Source: GCA-016699975 sp964515255 (lineage in GTDB: Bacteria > Patescibacteriota > Minisyncoccia > Moranbacterales > UBA1568). From it: a DNA stretch of 17,398 nucleotides. Numbering within the stretch: the first letter of the stretch is position 1; each line of letters starts with the position of its first letter. This document shows positions 1 to 6,109 of this stretch, piece after piece. The notes beneath the pieces are model-generated. The model was not told the DNA's origin and did not search any database. It was given only the letters and a program-made list of their open reading frames with translations. A program made the translations under genes and the position numbers. The stretch is taken from positions 1 to 17,398 of the forward strand of contig CAZETL010000017.1 of the NCBI GenBank assembly GCA_964515255.1. Reading direction: 5' to 3'.

Positions 1-245
1 CATGAACCAGAAGAAGAGGAAGCTGTTTCGCAACAAACGTATCCGTCACTCGATTTGCAATTATCAAAAGTTCCAGACTTGATAACCCCAGGAGAAGCGC
101 ACGTCTCCTGACAAGCGCACGTCTTCCCAGAGCCACAGGACGCTTCACAGGTTGCCGCAATCGCCTGATCCGAAAAAGCAAGAGGAAGAACCAGAAGAAA
201 CGCTCCGAAAATCAATCCCTTCGCATATTGAACAAAAATTTTCAT
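1..245 (-). CDS. Secreted cysteine-rich protein, 3' end outside window (probable pilin paralog)
   Basis: An open frame begins at the ATG whose first base is 245 and runs off the left edge without a stop, giving the first 81 residues. Residues 1-31 form a signal peptide (hydrophobic stretch L-I-F-G-A-F-L-L-V-L-P-L-A-F, then A-I-A-A). Residues 33-72 are a cysteine module ending in a Cys-Cys pair (C33, C37, C43, C45, C49, C63, C71, C72), followed by a serine-rich stretch. The module closely resembles residues 111-151 of the next gene upstream in the same unit (324-1142): both contain G-K-T-C-x-C and S-G-T-F-x-x-C. By analogy the missing C-terminus is probably a two-TM TrbC/VirB2-like core, but that part is not visible. 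It lies 78 bp downstream of its neighbour. No Shine-Dalgarno sequence is visible. Confidence 0.75.
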   Translation of the reverse strand, partial: MKIFVQYAKGLIFGAFLLVLPLAFSDQAIAATCEASCGSGKTCACQETCASPGVIKSGTFDNCKSSDGYVCCETASSSSGS

Positions 246-323
246 AGTACGCTTTGTTTTCTTTTCAAATATAGAAACCTCTCTGGTTCTTGGCATCTTC
301 ACTGCTTGCCGCAAAGACGAAAC

Positions 324-1142
324 TTACGAGCCCCACGCCGTTCCCTTGAGGAGAGCGTCAACTGCAAGAATGATAACCAGGCCAGAGAGAGCGACAATAA
401 CGCCAAGGATGGAAAACTTCATGTTCCGCTTCGCCGTCTCGATCTGATTCATATTGCCTGCCGCGACAAGATACTGGATACCGGACACGACAAAAGCGAT
501 AATCGCAAGAAAACCGAAGAGATAAAGCACCCATTTCATAAGGTTGACGACGATATCCGTAACCGACGTCTCGGCAAGACCGGTATTGAGCGGAAAACAC
601 ACTCCGGCATACTCTTTGAATTTCTTCGGATCGCATTTCACCGGAGCCGCACCGGATCCGCCGCCACCTCCACCTGAGGAATCTTTCGCACAACAAGTAT
701 ACCCGCTCGCAGCATCGCAATCAGAGAAAGTTCCTGAAACAGGACTCCCCGAACAAGACTGTCCATCGCCAAGGCACGAACATGTCTTTCCGGACGGACA
801 CGAACTCGCGCACGTCTTCGTTCCGCCGCCACCTCCGCCACCTCCGCTAGAAGCTTTGCAATACTTCATCCCTGCAGGGCAAGCAATGGCTGCACATGCG
901 GGATCATCCGCCATGCCACAGCTTGCCGAACATTGGGAATTAAAACCCAAACAATCAGGAAAAACAGACGACTTCGGAATACAAGCCTTGGTGGCAGAAC
1001 AGCCTTTCTCCGCCTTGCAACCATTGGTAACTTCCAGTTGCGTTCCGCATGAAGATTCGCATGTGACCTCGCGACACGACGCAAACGCAGAGACACCAAA
1101 AGAAAAGGCTCCCACAAAAACAAGAAAGAGGACTTTCTTCAT
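324..1142 (-). CDS. TrbC/VirB2-like pilin with Cys-rich, Gly-linked ectodomain
   Basis: 272 residues. Residues 1-21 are a signal peptide (M-K-K, then a hydrophobic stretch ending A-F-A). Two cysteine regions follow: about 23-95 (including C64, C71, C75, C83, C88, C95) and 111-151, which ends in a Cys-Cys pair. They are separated by an eight-glycine run (100-107) and followed by a second Gly run (157-162). The C-terminal 90 residues hold two TM helices (about 202-226 and 242-264) flanking the loop V-A-A-G-N-M-N-Q-I-E-T-A-K, the arrangement of TrbC/VirB2-type pilins. The predicted role is a surface or pilus subunit in the cell envelope; this rests on topology and on likeness to the neighbouring paralogs, not on any shown function. 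It is 39 bp downstream of the preceding pilin gene. No convincing ribosome binding site precedes the ATG. Confidence 0.85.
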   Translation of the reverse strand: MKKVLFLVFVGAFSFGVSAFASCREVTCESSCGTQLEVTNGCKAEKGCSATKACIPKSSVFPDCLGFNSQCSASCGMADDPACAAIACPAGMKYCKASSGGGGGGGGTKTCASSCPSGKTCSCLGDGQSCSGSPVSGTFSDCDAASGYTCCAKDSSGGGGGGSGAAPVKCDPKKFKEYAGVCFPLNTGLAETSVTDIVVNLMKWVLYLFGFLAIIAFVVSGIQYLVAAGNMNQIETAKRNMKFSILGVIVALSGLVIILAVDALLKGTAWGS

Positions 1143-1181
1143 AGAATTGCAGCGAGAGAAGAAAAGTAGTAAATCAAAAAG

Positions 1182-1565
1182 CTAGAAACTCGTGTCCGCA
1201 CTGAGCCAGAGATCCACCGCCTGAACCACGACATACCCGACAAGCGCCACAATAACTCCTACAATCGAGTAGAACATTGCGTTTTTCGCATTCCCGGCGC
1301 GCTTATCATCCCCTGCCGCCGTAAGGTACAGTATGCCCGAAATGACAAAACCGATCACCGCAAGAAATCCAAGTATTGCAAGGAGCCACTCCATAGTGCT
1401 TGCTACAATTTCCATAATAGAAGCATTGGGAAGACCGGATCTCGCCGGACCTTCGAGCGCCGGATTTGCCGACGACGCTCTCGCAATACCCGAAAGCGAA
1501 ACAGCTGATACGATCGCGAACCCCGCACTCTTCTTCAAAACCGAGCTAAGGCAAAACTTCTTCAT
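1182..1565 (-). CDS. Short TrbC/VirB2-like pilin
   Basis: 127 residues: a signal peptide (1-30, ending A-R-A-S), a short extracellular linker, then two TM helices (about 59-83 and 97-118). The loop between them contains G-I-L-Y-L-T-A-A-G-D-D-K-R. There is no cysteine module, so this is close to a minimal pilin. The core is nearly identical to the protein at 2880-3260 (shared A-K-N-A-M-F-Y-S-I and G-V-I-V-A-L-V-G-Y-V), which suggests a recent duplication or gene conversion. The gene starts 38 bp after the stop of 1604-2503 and ends 39 bp before the start of 324-1142, so co-transcription is likely. A purine-rich A-A-G-A-A-G lies 5-10 bases before the ATG as a weak ribosome binding site. Placement in the TrbC/VirB2 (T4SS pilin) group is by motif and topology. 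Confidence 0.85.
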   Translation of the reverse strand: MKKFCLSSVLKKSAGFAIVSAVSLSGIARASSANPALEGPARSGLPNASIMEIVASTMEWLLAILGFLAVIGFVISGILYLTAAGDDKRAGNAKNAMFYSIVGVIVALVGYVVVQAVDLWLSADTSF

Positions 1566-1603
1566 AAAAATCTTCTTTAAAAAAGATATGGGAAAAGAAA
1601 ATG

Positions 1604-2503
1604 CTAGAACTCAACTTCCCCACCGAGCCACCAGTCAACCGCCTGGATAATAACGTACCCCATAAGGGCGACGATCACTCCGACAATTGACCATATCATA
1701 GCCGTTTTCGCCTGTTCGATTCGCTTCGTATCCCCCGCCGCCGTAAGGTACAGTATGCCCGAGATGACGAAGCCGATAATGGCAATGAAACCGAAGAGCA
1801 TGAGAATCCACGTCATGAGATTCGACACGAGCTCCGGAATAGACGTTTGAGCAAGACCGGATTCCGTCTTGACTCGGGAAAGTCCGCTCGCCCAGCCTCC
1901 GGAAGTGTCTGACTTTCCTCCGCCGCCGCTTCCACCCCCTCCACTTCCGCCTCCTCCGCTGCCTCCACCACCGTTTCCTCCGCCCTCACCTCCTCCGCTC
2001 GTTGCAGTTCGATTTTTGCAATAGACAAGCCCTCTTGTCGCGGATGTCCCTTCACATGCTCCCCGGCACGACTCGTCATCGCCGCCATAGTTCGAACAAT
2101 TCGACTTGCAGTAACTGTTCAACGCGTCGCATTGCCCACCGCTAGTTGAAGCCGTAGAAGCGCAGTAGTAATACGCTCCGCTCCCTCCAGGACAAGCATC
2201 ATCGCATCCCGGCTTCAATCCGCCATACGCATCACAATTCGCTTTGCAGTGATTTTGGGTATCCGGGCAACTAGAACCGCCTCCGCCAGAGACGCAACAA
2301 AGGGTTCGCTCATTATTCCCGGAACATTCCGTACCGCCGTACACGTCCCCACCGGAACAATCCGAACTGCTGAGAACGCAGGAACCGGAGCCGCTCCCGT
2401 GCGTACAATTGAACACATCGGCCGAAGCGGCAGGGACGAAAAAAACGCCGAAAAGAAAAAGCACTTGACTGATGAGAATCTGGAGCGATGAAGAAAAACG
2501 CAT
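1604..2503 (-). CDS. TrbC/VirB2-like pilin with two Cys modules and a (Gly4Ser)n linker
   Basis: 299 residues from the ATG at 2503. The frame stays open to 2620, but only the internal start puts the signal peptide (about 1-27, ending A-A-S-A) at the N-terminus. Next come a cysteine module ending in Cys-Cys (32-70), a tandem pair of related modules (about 79-115 and 125-162) sharing C-K-x-N-C-x-x-Y-G-G and ending in an aromatic-Cys, and a 27-residue linker made almost only of Gly4Ser units (about 170-196). Two TM helices (about 231-253 and 268-288) flank G-I-L-Y-L-T-A-A-G-D-T-K-R. Predicted to be an extracytoplasmic pilin or surface subunit whose cysteine-rich head is held away from the membrane by a flexible linker. 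An extended -10 box lies just upstream of the chosen start. Confidence 0.85.
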   Translation of the reverse strand: MRFSSSLQILISQVLFLFGVFFVPAASADVFNCTHGSGSGSCVLSSSDCSGGDVYGGTECSGNNERTLCCVSGGGGSSCPDTQNHCKANCDAYGGLKPGCDDACPGGSGAYYYCASTASTSGGQCDALNSYCKSNCSNYGGDDESCRGACEGTSATRGLVYCKNRTATSGGGEGGGNGGGGSGGGGSGGGGSGGGGKSDTSGGWASGLSRVKTESGLAQTSIPELVSNLMTWILMLFGFIAIIGFVISGILYLTAAGDTKRIEQAKTAMIWSIVGVIVALMGYVIIQAVDWWLGGEVEF

Positions 2504-2879
2504 AAGTTCTAGCGTAAGTATACCACATGAGAAAGAGAAGAATGAAGAAGCGTCAAGGCTTGGGAGAACAGAACAACCTCTCTCAAAAATAATTTGAAAG
2601 CGGTTATAAGGATTTTTCAAGCGAGAACATTGAAAACCGAGAAGGAATAATGGCGTTATTCCGACGAAGTTTGAAATGTTCGGAGCCGAAAGAGATCAGG
2701 ACTCGGATCATGAAGGATTTTTGAGAGAGGTTCTAGACAAGCTCCAAGGAAAACATGCGCCCCATATATCCAGGAAAGATTTGAAAAACAAAACGATGGC
2801 GCACTATTCCAAACACAGGAAACCAAAACAAAAACGGAGCAGCCAAGAAAGCGCCCCGCCTTTGAAAAATTTCCAAAAG
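2504..2879. other. 376-bp intergenic stretch inside the pilin cluster
   Basis: No convincing gene. Open frames crossing it have no signal peptide, family resemblance or ribosome binding site. It holds a perfect 7-bp inverted repeat (GGAATAA at 2644-2650 and TTATTCC at 2656-2662, 5-nt loop) without a clear T tract, and the extended -10 element at 2517-2525. Being the widest gap in the cluster, it is the natural place for a transcript boundary. Confidence 0.5.
2517..2525 (-). promoter_or_regulatory. Candidate extended -10 promoter element for the 1604-2503 pilin gene
   Basis: Read on the minus strand this is TGG-TATACT, an extended -10 box (TGn plus a 5/6 match to TATAAT). Its downstream edge is 13 bp before the ATG at 2503, so the transcript would have a leader of only about 7 nt. 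No -35 box at normal distance was found; a TTGACG further up is 28 bp away. If real, it would give the last four genes of the cluster their own promoter, after the largest gap (376 bp) in the unit. Confidence 0.3.
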
Positions 2880-3260
2880 CTAGATGCTCGTATTCGAACC
2901 GGCACGAAGCCACGAATCCACAGCACCGACGATTACATACCCGACAAGCGCCACGATAACTCCCATGATCGAATAGAACATGGCATTTTTCGCGCTTCCC
3001 ACACGTTTCTCATCTCCTGCCGCCGTGAGGTAGAGGATGCCCGAAATGACAAAGCCGATAATGGCGAGAAATCCGAGAATCGCGAGGAGATAATTCATGG
3101 TTGACTTGATGATCTCATAAATCGAAGCATCCGGTGTCCCGGCGCTCCGTGCATTGCTGTCGCCGACGGACCACTGTCCAAATGCAACCATAGGGGCGCC
3201 AAACACGAAAACCGCGAGCGCAAGCGCTCCGACATGTTTCAAAATCAATGATTTCCTCAT
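2880..3260 (-). CDS. Short TrbC/VirB2-like pilin with the only strong Shine-Dalgarno sequence in the cluster
   Basis: 126 residues from the ATG at 3260. An upstream in-frame GTG at 3269 overlaps the ribosome binding site and is rejected. Residues 1-28 are a signal peptide (M-R-K-S, hydrophobic run, A-F-G). The two TM helices (about 57-81 and 96-117) flank the loop with G-I-L-Y-L-T-A-A-G-D-E-K-R. There are no cysteines, as in the close paralog at 1182-1565. A GGAGGT sequence (3268-3273 on the complement) sits 7 bases before the ATG, an ideal distance, whereas the other cluster genes lack such a site. The 90-bp gap before it can form two stem-loops. Together these make it the candidate for the most highly translated, i.e. 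major, pilin; that is inference. It acts in the cytoplasmic membrane and possibly as a filament subunit. Confidence 0.87.
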   Translation of the reverse strand: MRKSLILKHVGALALAVFVFGAPMVAFGQWSVGDSNARSAGTPDASIYEIIKSTMNYLLAILGFLAIIGFVISGILYLTAAGDEKRVGSAKNAMFYSIMGVIVALVGYVIVGAVDSWLRAGSNTSI

Positions 3261-3267
3261 AATTTCC

Positions 3268-3273
3268 ACCTCC
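3268..3273 (-). promoter_or_regulatory. Strong ribosome binding site of the 2880-3260 pilin gene
   Basis: GGAGGT on the minus strand, 7 bases upstream of the ATG at 3260. It settles the start codon (ATG at 3260 rather than GTG at 3269) and stands out in a cluster whose other genes have no recognisable Shine-Dalgarno sequence. Confidence 0.8.
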
Positions 3274-3284
3274 TTTCCATGTGC

Positions 3285-3347
3285 CTCAATAGTAATCTAC
3301 TGAGATTAAGAACCCGTATCTTTGAGACTTCCAACACTTTCTCAAAG
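3285..3347 (-). repeat. Two inverted repeats (stem-loops) between pilin genes
   Basis: In the gap before the pilin gene at 2880-3260 there are two inverted repeats. CTTTGAGA (3320-3327) pairs perfectly with TCTCAAAG (3340-3347) around a 12-nt loop. 3285-3304 forms an 8-bp stem with one G-T pair and a 4-nt loop. Neither is followed by a T tract on the minus strand, so transcription termination is less likely than mRNA processing or protection of the downstream pilin message. Confidence 0.45.
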
Positions 3348-3350
3348 TCT

Positions 3351-3626
3351 TCACGAAAGAAAGCTCGCAATCGCCTTTACAAGCACAAAAGCTCCGAGTC
3401 CGACTACCGTGCCAATCAATGCCCACAAGAAAGCCTTTTTTGCAAGCTCGGTCCGCGCCGCGTCTCCTGCCGCCGTGAGGTAGAGAATGCCTGCTACAAC
3501 GAATACTATTATAACAAGGAAACCAAATACCTCCAATATAAAAAAGAGTAAACGGAGAAACGCTTCGGCGAGCGTGGGAGCATTGTCAATGGCACCGCCC
3601 GCCGCAAAAGCAACATCAATAAACAT
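3351..3626 (-). CDS. Minimal TrbC/VirB2-like pilin, divergent member
   Basis: 91 residues from the ATG at 3626; an upstream in-frame TTG at 3656 is possible but has no ribosome binding site either. The protein is essentially the two-TM core: helix 1 (about 24-49), loop G-I-L-Y-L-T-A-A-G-D-A-A-R-T-E-L-A-K-K, helix 2 (about 68-89). It lacks a classical signal peptide, cysteines and a Gly linker. The sequence around the helices (F-G-F-L-V-I-I-V-F-V-V-A) differs from the close pair at 1182 and 2880, so it is an older paralog. It lies 43 bp after the stop of the membrane-anchored exoprotein and 90 bp before the next pilin. Likely a membrane-resident pilin or assembly subunit. Confidence 0.8.
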   Translation of the reverse strand: MFIDVAFAAGGAIDNAPTLAEAFLRLLFFILEVFGFLVIIVFVVAGILYLTAAGDAARTELAKKAFLWALIGTVVGLGAFVLVKAIASFLS

Positions 3627-3669
3627 AGGAAACAAGTCGCTTATAGAACAAAGCAAGCGGAAAAGACAC

Positions 3670-4422
3670 TCAGAGTCCGTACCTGCGATTCCGGCGCTTC
3701 AATAGGAAAAGCATCAAAACTCCACCAACAATGAGCAGGAAAGCCACTCCAAAAATAACCACCGCAACAACGCTAACCCCTTGAGAAACATCCTCCGGTG
3801 CAACCCCAGTTCCCCGAAGAACTGGATTCACTCCTTGAAGAAGAACTTCTCCCGTCTTCGGATCCTTGAGAATATCTCCGTTCTGCGCGAGTAATCTCTT
3901 CGTTTCTTCACTAAAATTCACAGAAACACCCACGCAATCAGGAAGGCACGTGTTTAAATTTTCTCCTTTTTCATATTCACAGATTCCATTCTTATTGCAG
4001 GTCGAAAATTCGGAAAGATCATAGGAAAACAAAGGCTCGGAAGATCCGGACCGATACACTTCAAGTTTTCGAGCAAGGCTGAGGTATGGCGCATGAAAAA
4101 TGAAATTTCCCTTCTCAGGAGAGAATTTTCGATGAACCGCCGCATATCCATCAGCATACAAGAACGCGATTTCAAAGTCCCCTCCGGAAGAATCCTGCAG
4201 AAACGCCATAATAGACATCTCCGCATCCTTGCTAACGGCGACCGGCGGCTTTACATCGGGGTCCAGAGATAAGTATCCGCGATCAACATCATAGAAGAAG
4301 TGGATGTCAAACGTGTCCGCACAAGCAGGAAGAGCGGAGAAAAACAGAAAGAGACCAAACAAAAGGGAAAACCCTGATGCTAATTTCTTGAGAAAATAAT
4401 TCTCAGTTTCTACAAGAATCAT
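3670..4422 (-). CDS. Membrane-anchored exoprotein with C-x4-C-E...C-x2-D-C motif
   Basis: 250 residues from the ATG at 4422. The frame stays open to 4485, but the signal peptide (about 11-36, ending P-A-C-A) argues for a start near here; the true start is not certain. Residues 37-140 form a probable beta-rich extracellular domain without cysteine. Residues 142-163 carry the motif C-N-K-N-G-I-C-E-Y-E-K-G-E with C159 and D162-C163, a short Cys/acidic motif of the N-G-x-C-E-x-x-x-G-E type known from many CPR and archaeal surface proteins and possibly metal binding. A C-terminal TM (about 217-241) ends in the basic tail K-R-R-N-R-R. So the chain is outside and the tail in the cytoplasm. It is not a pilin itself but overlaps the 3' end of the large pilin gene by 20 bp, which implies translational coupling and a shared role. 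Confidence 0.75.
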   Translation of the reverse strand: MILVETENYFLKKLASGFSLLFGLFLFFSALPACADTFDIHFFYDVDRGYLSLDPDVKPPVAVSKDAEMSIMAFLQDSSGGDFEIAFLYADGYAAVHRKFSPEKGNFIFHAPYLSLARKLEVYRSGSSEPLFSYDLSEFSTCNKNGICEYEKGENLNTCLPDCVGVSVNFSEETKRLLAQNGDILKDPKTGEVLLQGVNPVLRGTGVAPEDVSQGVSVVAVVIFGVAFLLIVGGVLMLFLLKRRNRRYGL

Positions 4423-6073
4423 AATAAGAGGATACCCGATCACAATATGGAGGACTCCCTTCGCCGCAACTATAACATTTTCCATTTATAGTTCTCGTAT
4501 TTGGGGTACAATTTGAAGTCCCACTATTGTAACAGCCAGAGAGACTTTTGATACCGTCAAGATTACACATGGAATATTTTTTAAAATCGGCAAGAACTTT
4601 CGCTCCACAACCTATGTCTTTGTTAACATCAGCAATAATTTCATCGCAACTGAGCCCGCAAACAGCGCGAGCAGTGCTTGGTATTACCTGTGAATATCCG
4701 CATGCGCCAGCGCCGGAAACTCCCTTCCTACACGTTGTGTTCTGATTGTAATGTTCTCCCGCCTGAAGTACCGCCATGTACATGTTTGAGTCGATATATG
4801 TTTGAGATTTCACAGCACCGGCGACAGCGGGATCACTCGCGCATGCTCCGCTTGAACAACTGAGTGGTCCACCACCCCCGCCGCTTCCGCCACCGCCGCC
4901 GCTTCCGGCATACCCTCCTGATCCCGTGTATTTTGTCTGCGTGTCGCACTTATACTCGAACCATGACCCGTTCGTCTTGAAAGAAAAACTCGCCGTCTCT
5001 TCTCCAAGCGCTCCATCCGCGAGAACAAAGAGAATCACATTGATCGCAACCCACCCGAGGAGGACGACTGCGAGACCGACAAGCGTCGCCCATATCCCTT
5101 TCTTTGCCATGCCGATCAATTGGTTATTCCCTGCCGAAACAACATAGAGAATTCCCATCGCAACCAACGCCACGAAAGCAATATAGACCATCACCTTAAA
5201 AATCCAGTCGGTAATATTTTTCATGAGGAGGAGAAGATGGCACAGTGTGCAAATTTTTGTTTCGTCCTCTGGGGTGTTTGGGTTATCGCAACTTCGCCCG
5301 CACGGGACAATCCCGGAGTTTTGAGAACCCAGACACGACGTTCCTTCTCCCCCGCCAGCCTGTTCGCAATAGTAATACTCGCCAGATGTCCCGTAGTTGG
5401 ATTTGCACTCGGCGGCGCATGCCGAATTGTTTGCGCCCTGTTCACAAGCAGCTGTCTGGCATTTCGACATGTCGCATGATCCTCCGCTTCCTCCATTTGA
5501 GGAAGAGCAGCACGATTGACTAGAAGCGCATCCTGTCGCATCCGTAAGCGCTGTACCTGACGCACACGCCGTTGATGAACAGCTCCCCGTTTTCGCTGCA
5601 CCAGTCGAATCCTTCCCGCTACAGGAAGAACCCCCTGAAGACGCTGCTTTACAACACACTTGACCAGGGCAACTCCCAGAAGCGTCAACGCCATTTGAAC
5701 AACTCCCCTCGTCGTTAACACATATGCCACTTGCACAGGAAGATGAGGATGAAGGAGATTTACAACATGCTGTGGAGTTATCCGTGCAACTCTTCGTTAT
5801 ATCAACGCCACTCGAACAAGAAGATTTACACGAAGAAGCGTCACAAGCGCCCGCGGTTGGCATCGGGACACAGCAAGTCTGAAACGAAGGACAATTCGAA
5901 CCGCGAATAAGAATCTCGTTTGACGAGTCGCACGGCCAAGCGCCAGTTACACATCTTCCTTTGAGATCTCCCGCGCAATCAAAAGCCGCCTGCGATGAGG
6001 AATAAGAAAGAAAGATCCCGAAAAGGGCCCCCGCAATAACAACCAAGACAGAATGTTTCTTCAGAAACAACAT
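4403..6073 (-). CDS. Large VirB2-like protein with Cys-module array and C-terminal lytic-transglycosylase-like domain
   Basis: 556 residues. Signal peptide 1-30 (ending S-Q-A-A). Four cysteine modules each end in Cys-Cys (33-68, 77-104, 113-141, 151-189), followed by one ending Y-Y-Y-C (200-236). Then C-T-L-C-H-L-L (275-281), two TM helices (about 287-313 and 327-352) with the VirB2-like G-I-L-Y-V-V-S-A-G-N between them, a Gly-rich linker (385-402), and a C-terminal domain (about 405-556). That domain has the features of an SLT lysozyme-like fold: a candidate catalytic Glu440 in L-Q-A-G-E-H, then S-G-A-G-A-C-G-Y-S-Q-V-I-P-S-T-A-R (453-469), matching the S-x-G-A-x-G-L-x-Q-x-x-P-S-T-A pattern of VirB1/Slt enzymes. 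The usual Ser after the Glu is His here. The predicted role combines membrane pilin-like anchoring with peptidoglycan cleavage. It lies 36 bp downstream of the solute-binding protein gene. Confidence 0.82.
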   Translation of the reverse strand: MLFLKKHSVLVVIAGALFGIFLSYSSSQAAFDCAGDLKGRCVTGAWPCDSSNEILIRGSNCPSFQTCCVPMPTAGACDASSCKSSCSSGVDITKSCTDNSTACCKSPSSSSSCASGICVNDEGSCSNGVDASGSCPGQVCCKAASSGGSSCSGKDSTGAAKTGSCSSTACASGTALTDATGCASSQSCCSSSNGGSGGSCDMSKCQTAACEQGANNSACAAECKSNYGTSGEYYYCEQAGGGEGTSCLGSQNSGIVPCGRSCDNPNTPEDETKICTLCHLLLLMKNITDWIFKVMVYIAFVALVAMGILYVVSAGNNQLIGMAKKGIWATLVGLAVVLLGWVAINVILFVLADGALGEETASFSFKTNGSWFEYKCDTQTKYTGSGGYAGSGGGGGSGGGGGPLSCSSGACASDPAVAGAVKSQTYIDSNMYMAVLQAGEHYNQNTTCRKGVSGAGACGYSQVIPSTARAVCGLSCDEIIADVNKDIGCGAKVLADFKKYSMCNLDGIKSLSGCYNSGTSNCTPNTRTINGKCYSCGEGSPPYCDRVSSYYDSCRN

Positions 6074-6109
6074 ATCTCATTTAAAAGGCAATGTCCCGGA
6101 AAAATGAGC

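Noticed and set aside
544..1185. 213-codon plus-strand open frame with poly-proline runs
   Set aside because: It is the complement of the Gly-rich linkers of the pilin gene at 324-1142, whose signal peptide, cysteine modules and TM helices make it clearly the real gene.
2504..2620. N-terminal extension of the 1604-2503 pilin to 2620
   Set aside because: The extension would put 39 unrelated residues before a complete signal peptide, and the candidate -10 box lies inside it.
2656..2913. 85-codon minus-strand open frame with a hydrophobic middle, after the 2880-3260 pilin
   Set aside because: It overlaps the pilin 3' end in another frame, has no ribosome binding site or recognisable motif, and its composition looks like untranslated sequence.
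1900..5000. CRISPR-like or satellite array suggested by repeated cluster sequences
   Set aside because: The repeats are coding: Gly-linker trinucleotides and homologous pilin cores, with no regular repeat-spacer pattern.
5221..5736. 171-codon Arg-rich minus-strand open frame
   Set aside because: It is an out-of-frame shadow of the large pilin/transglycosylase gene, with the Arg/Val bias typical of shifted Cys/Ser-rich coding sequence.
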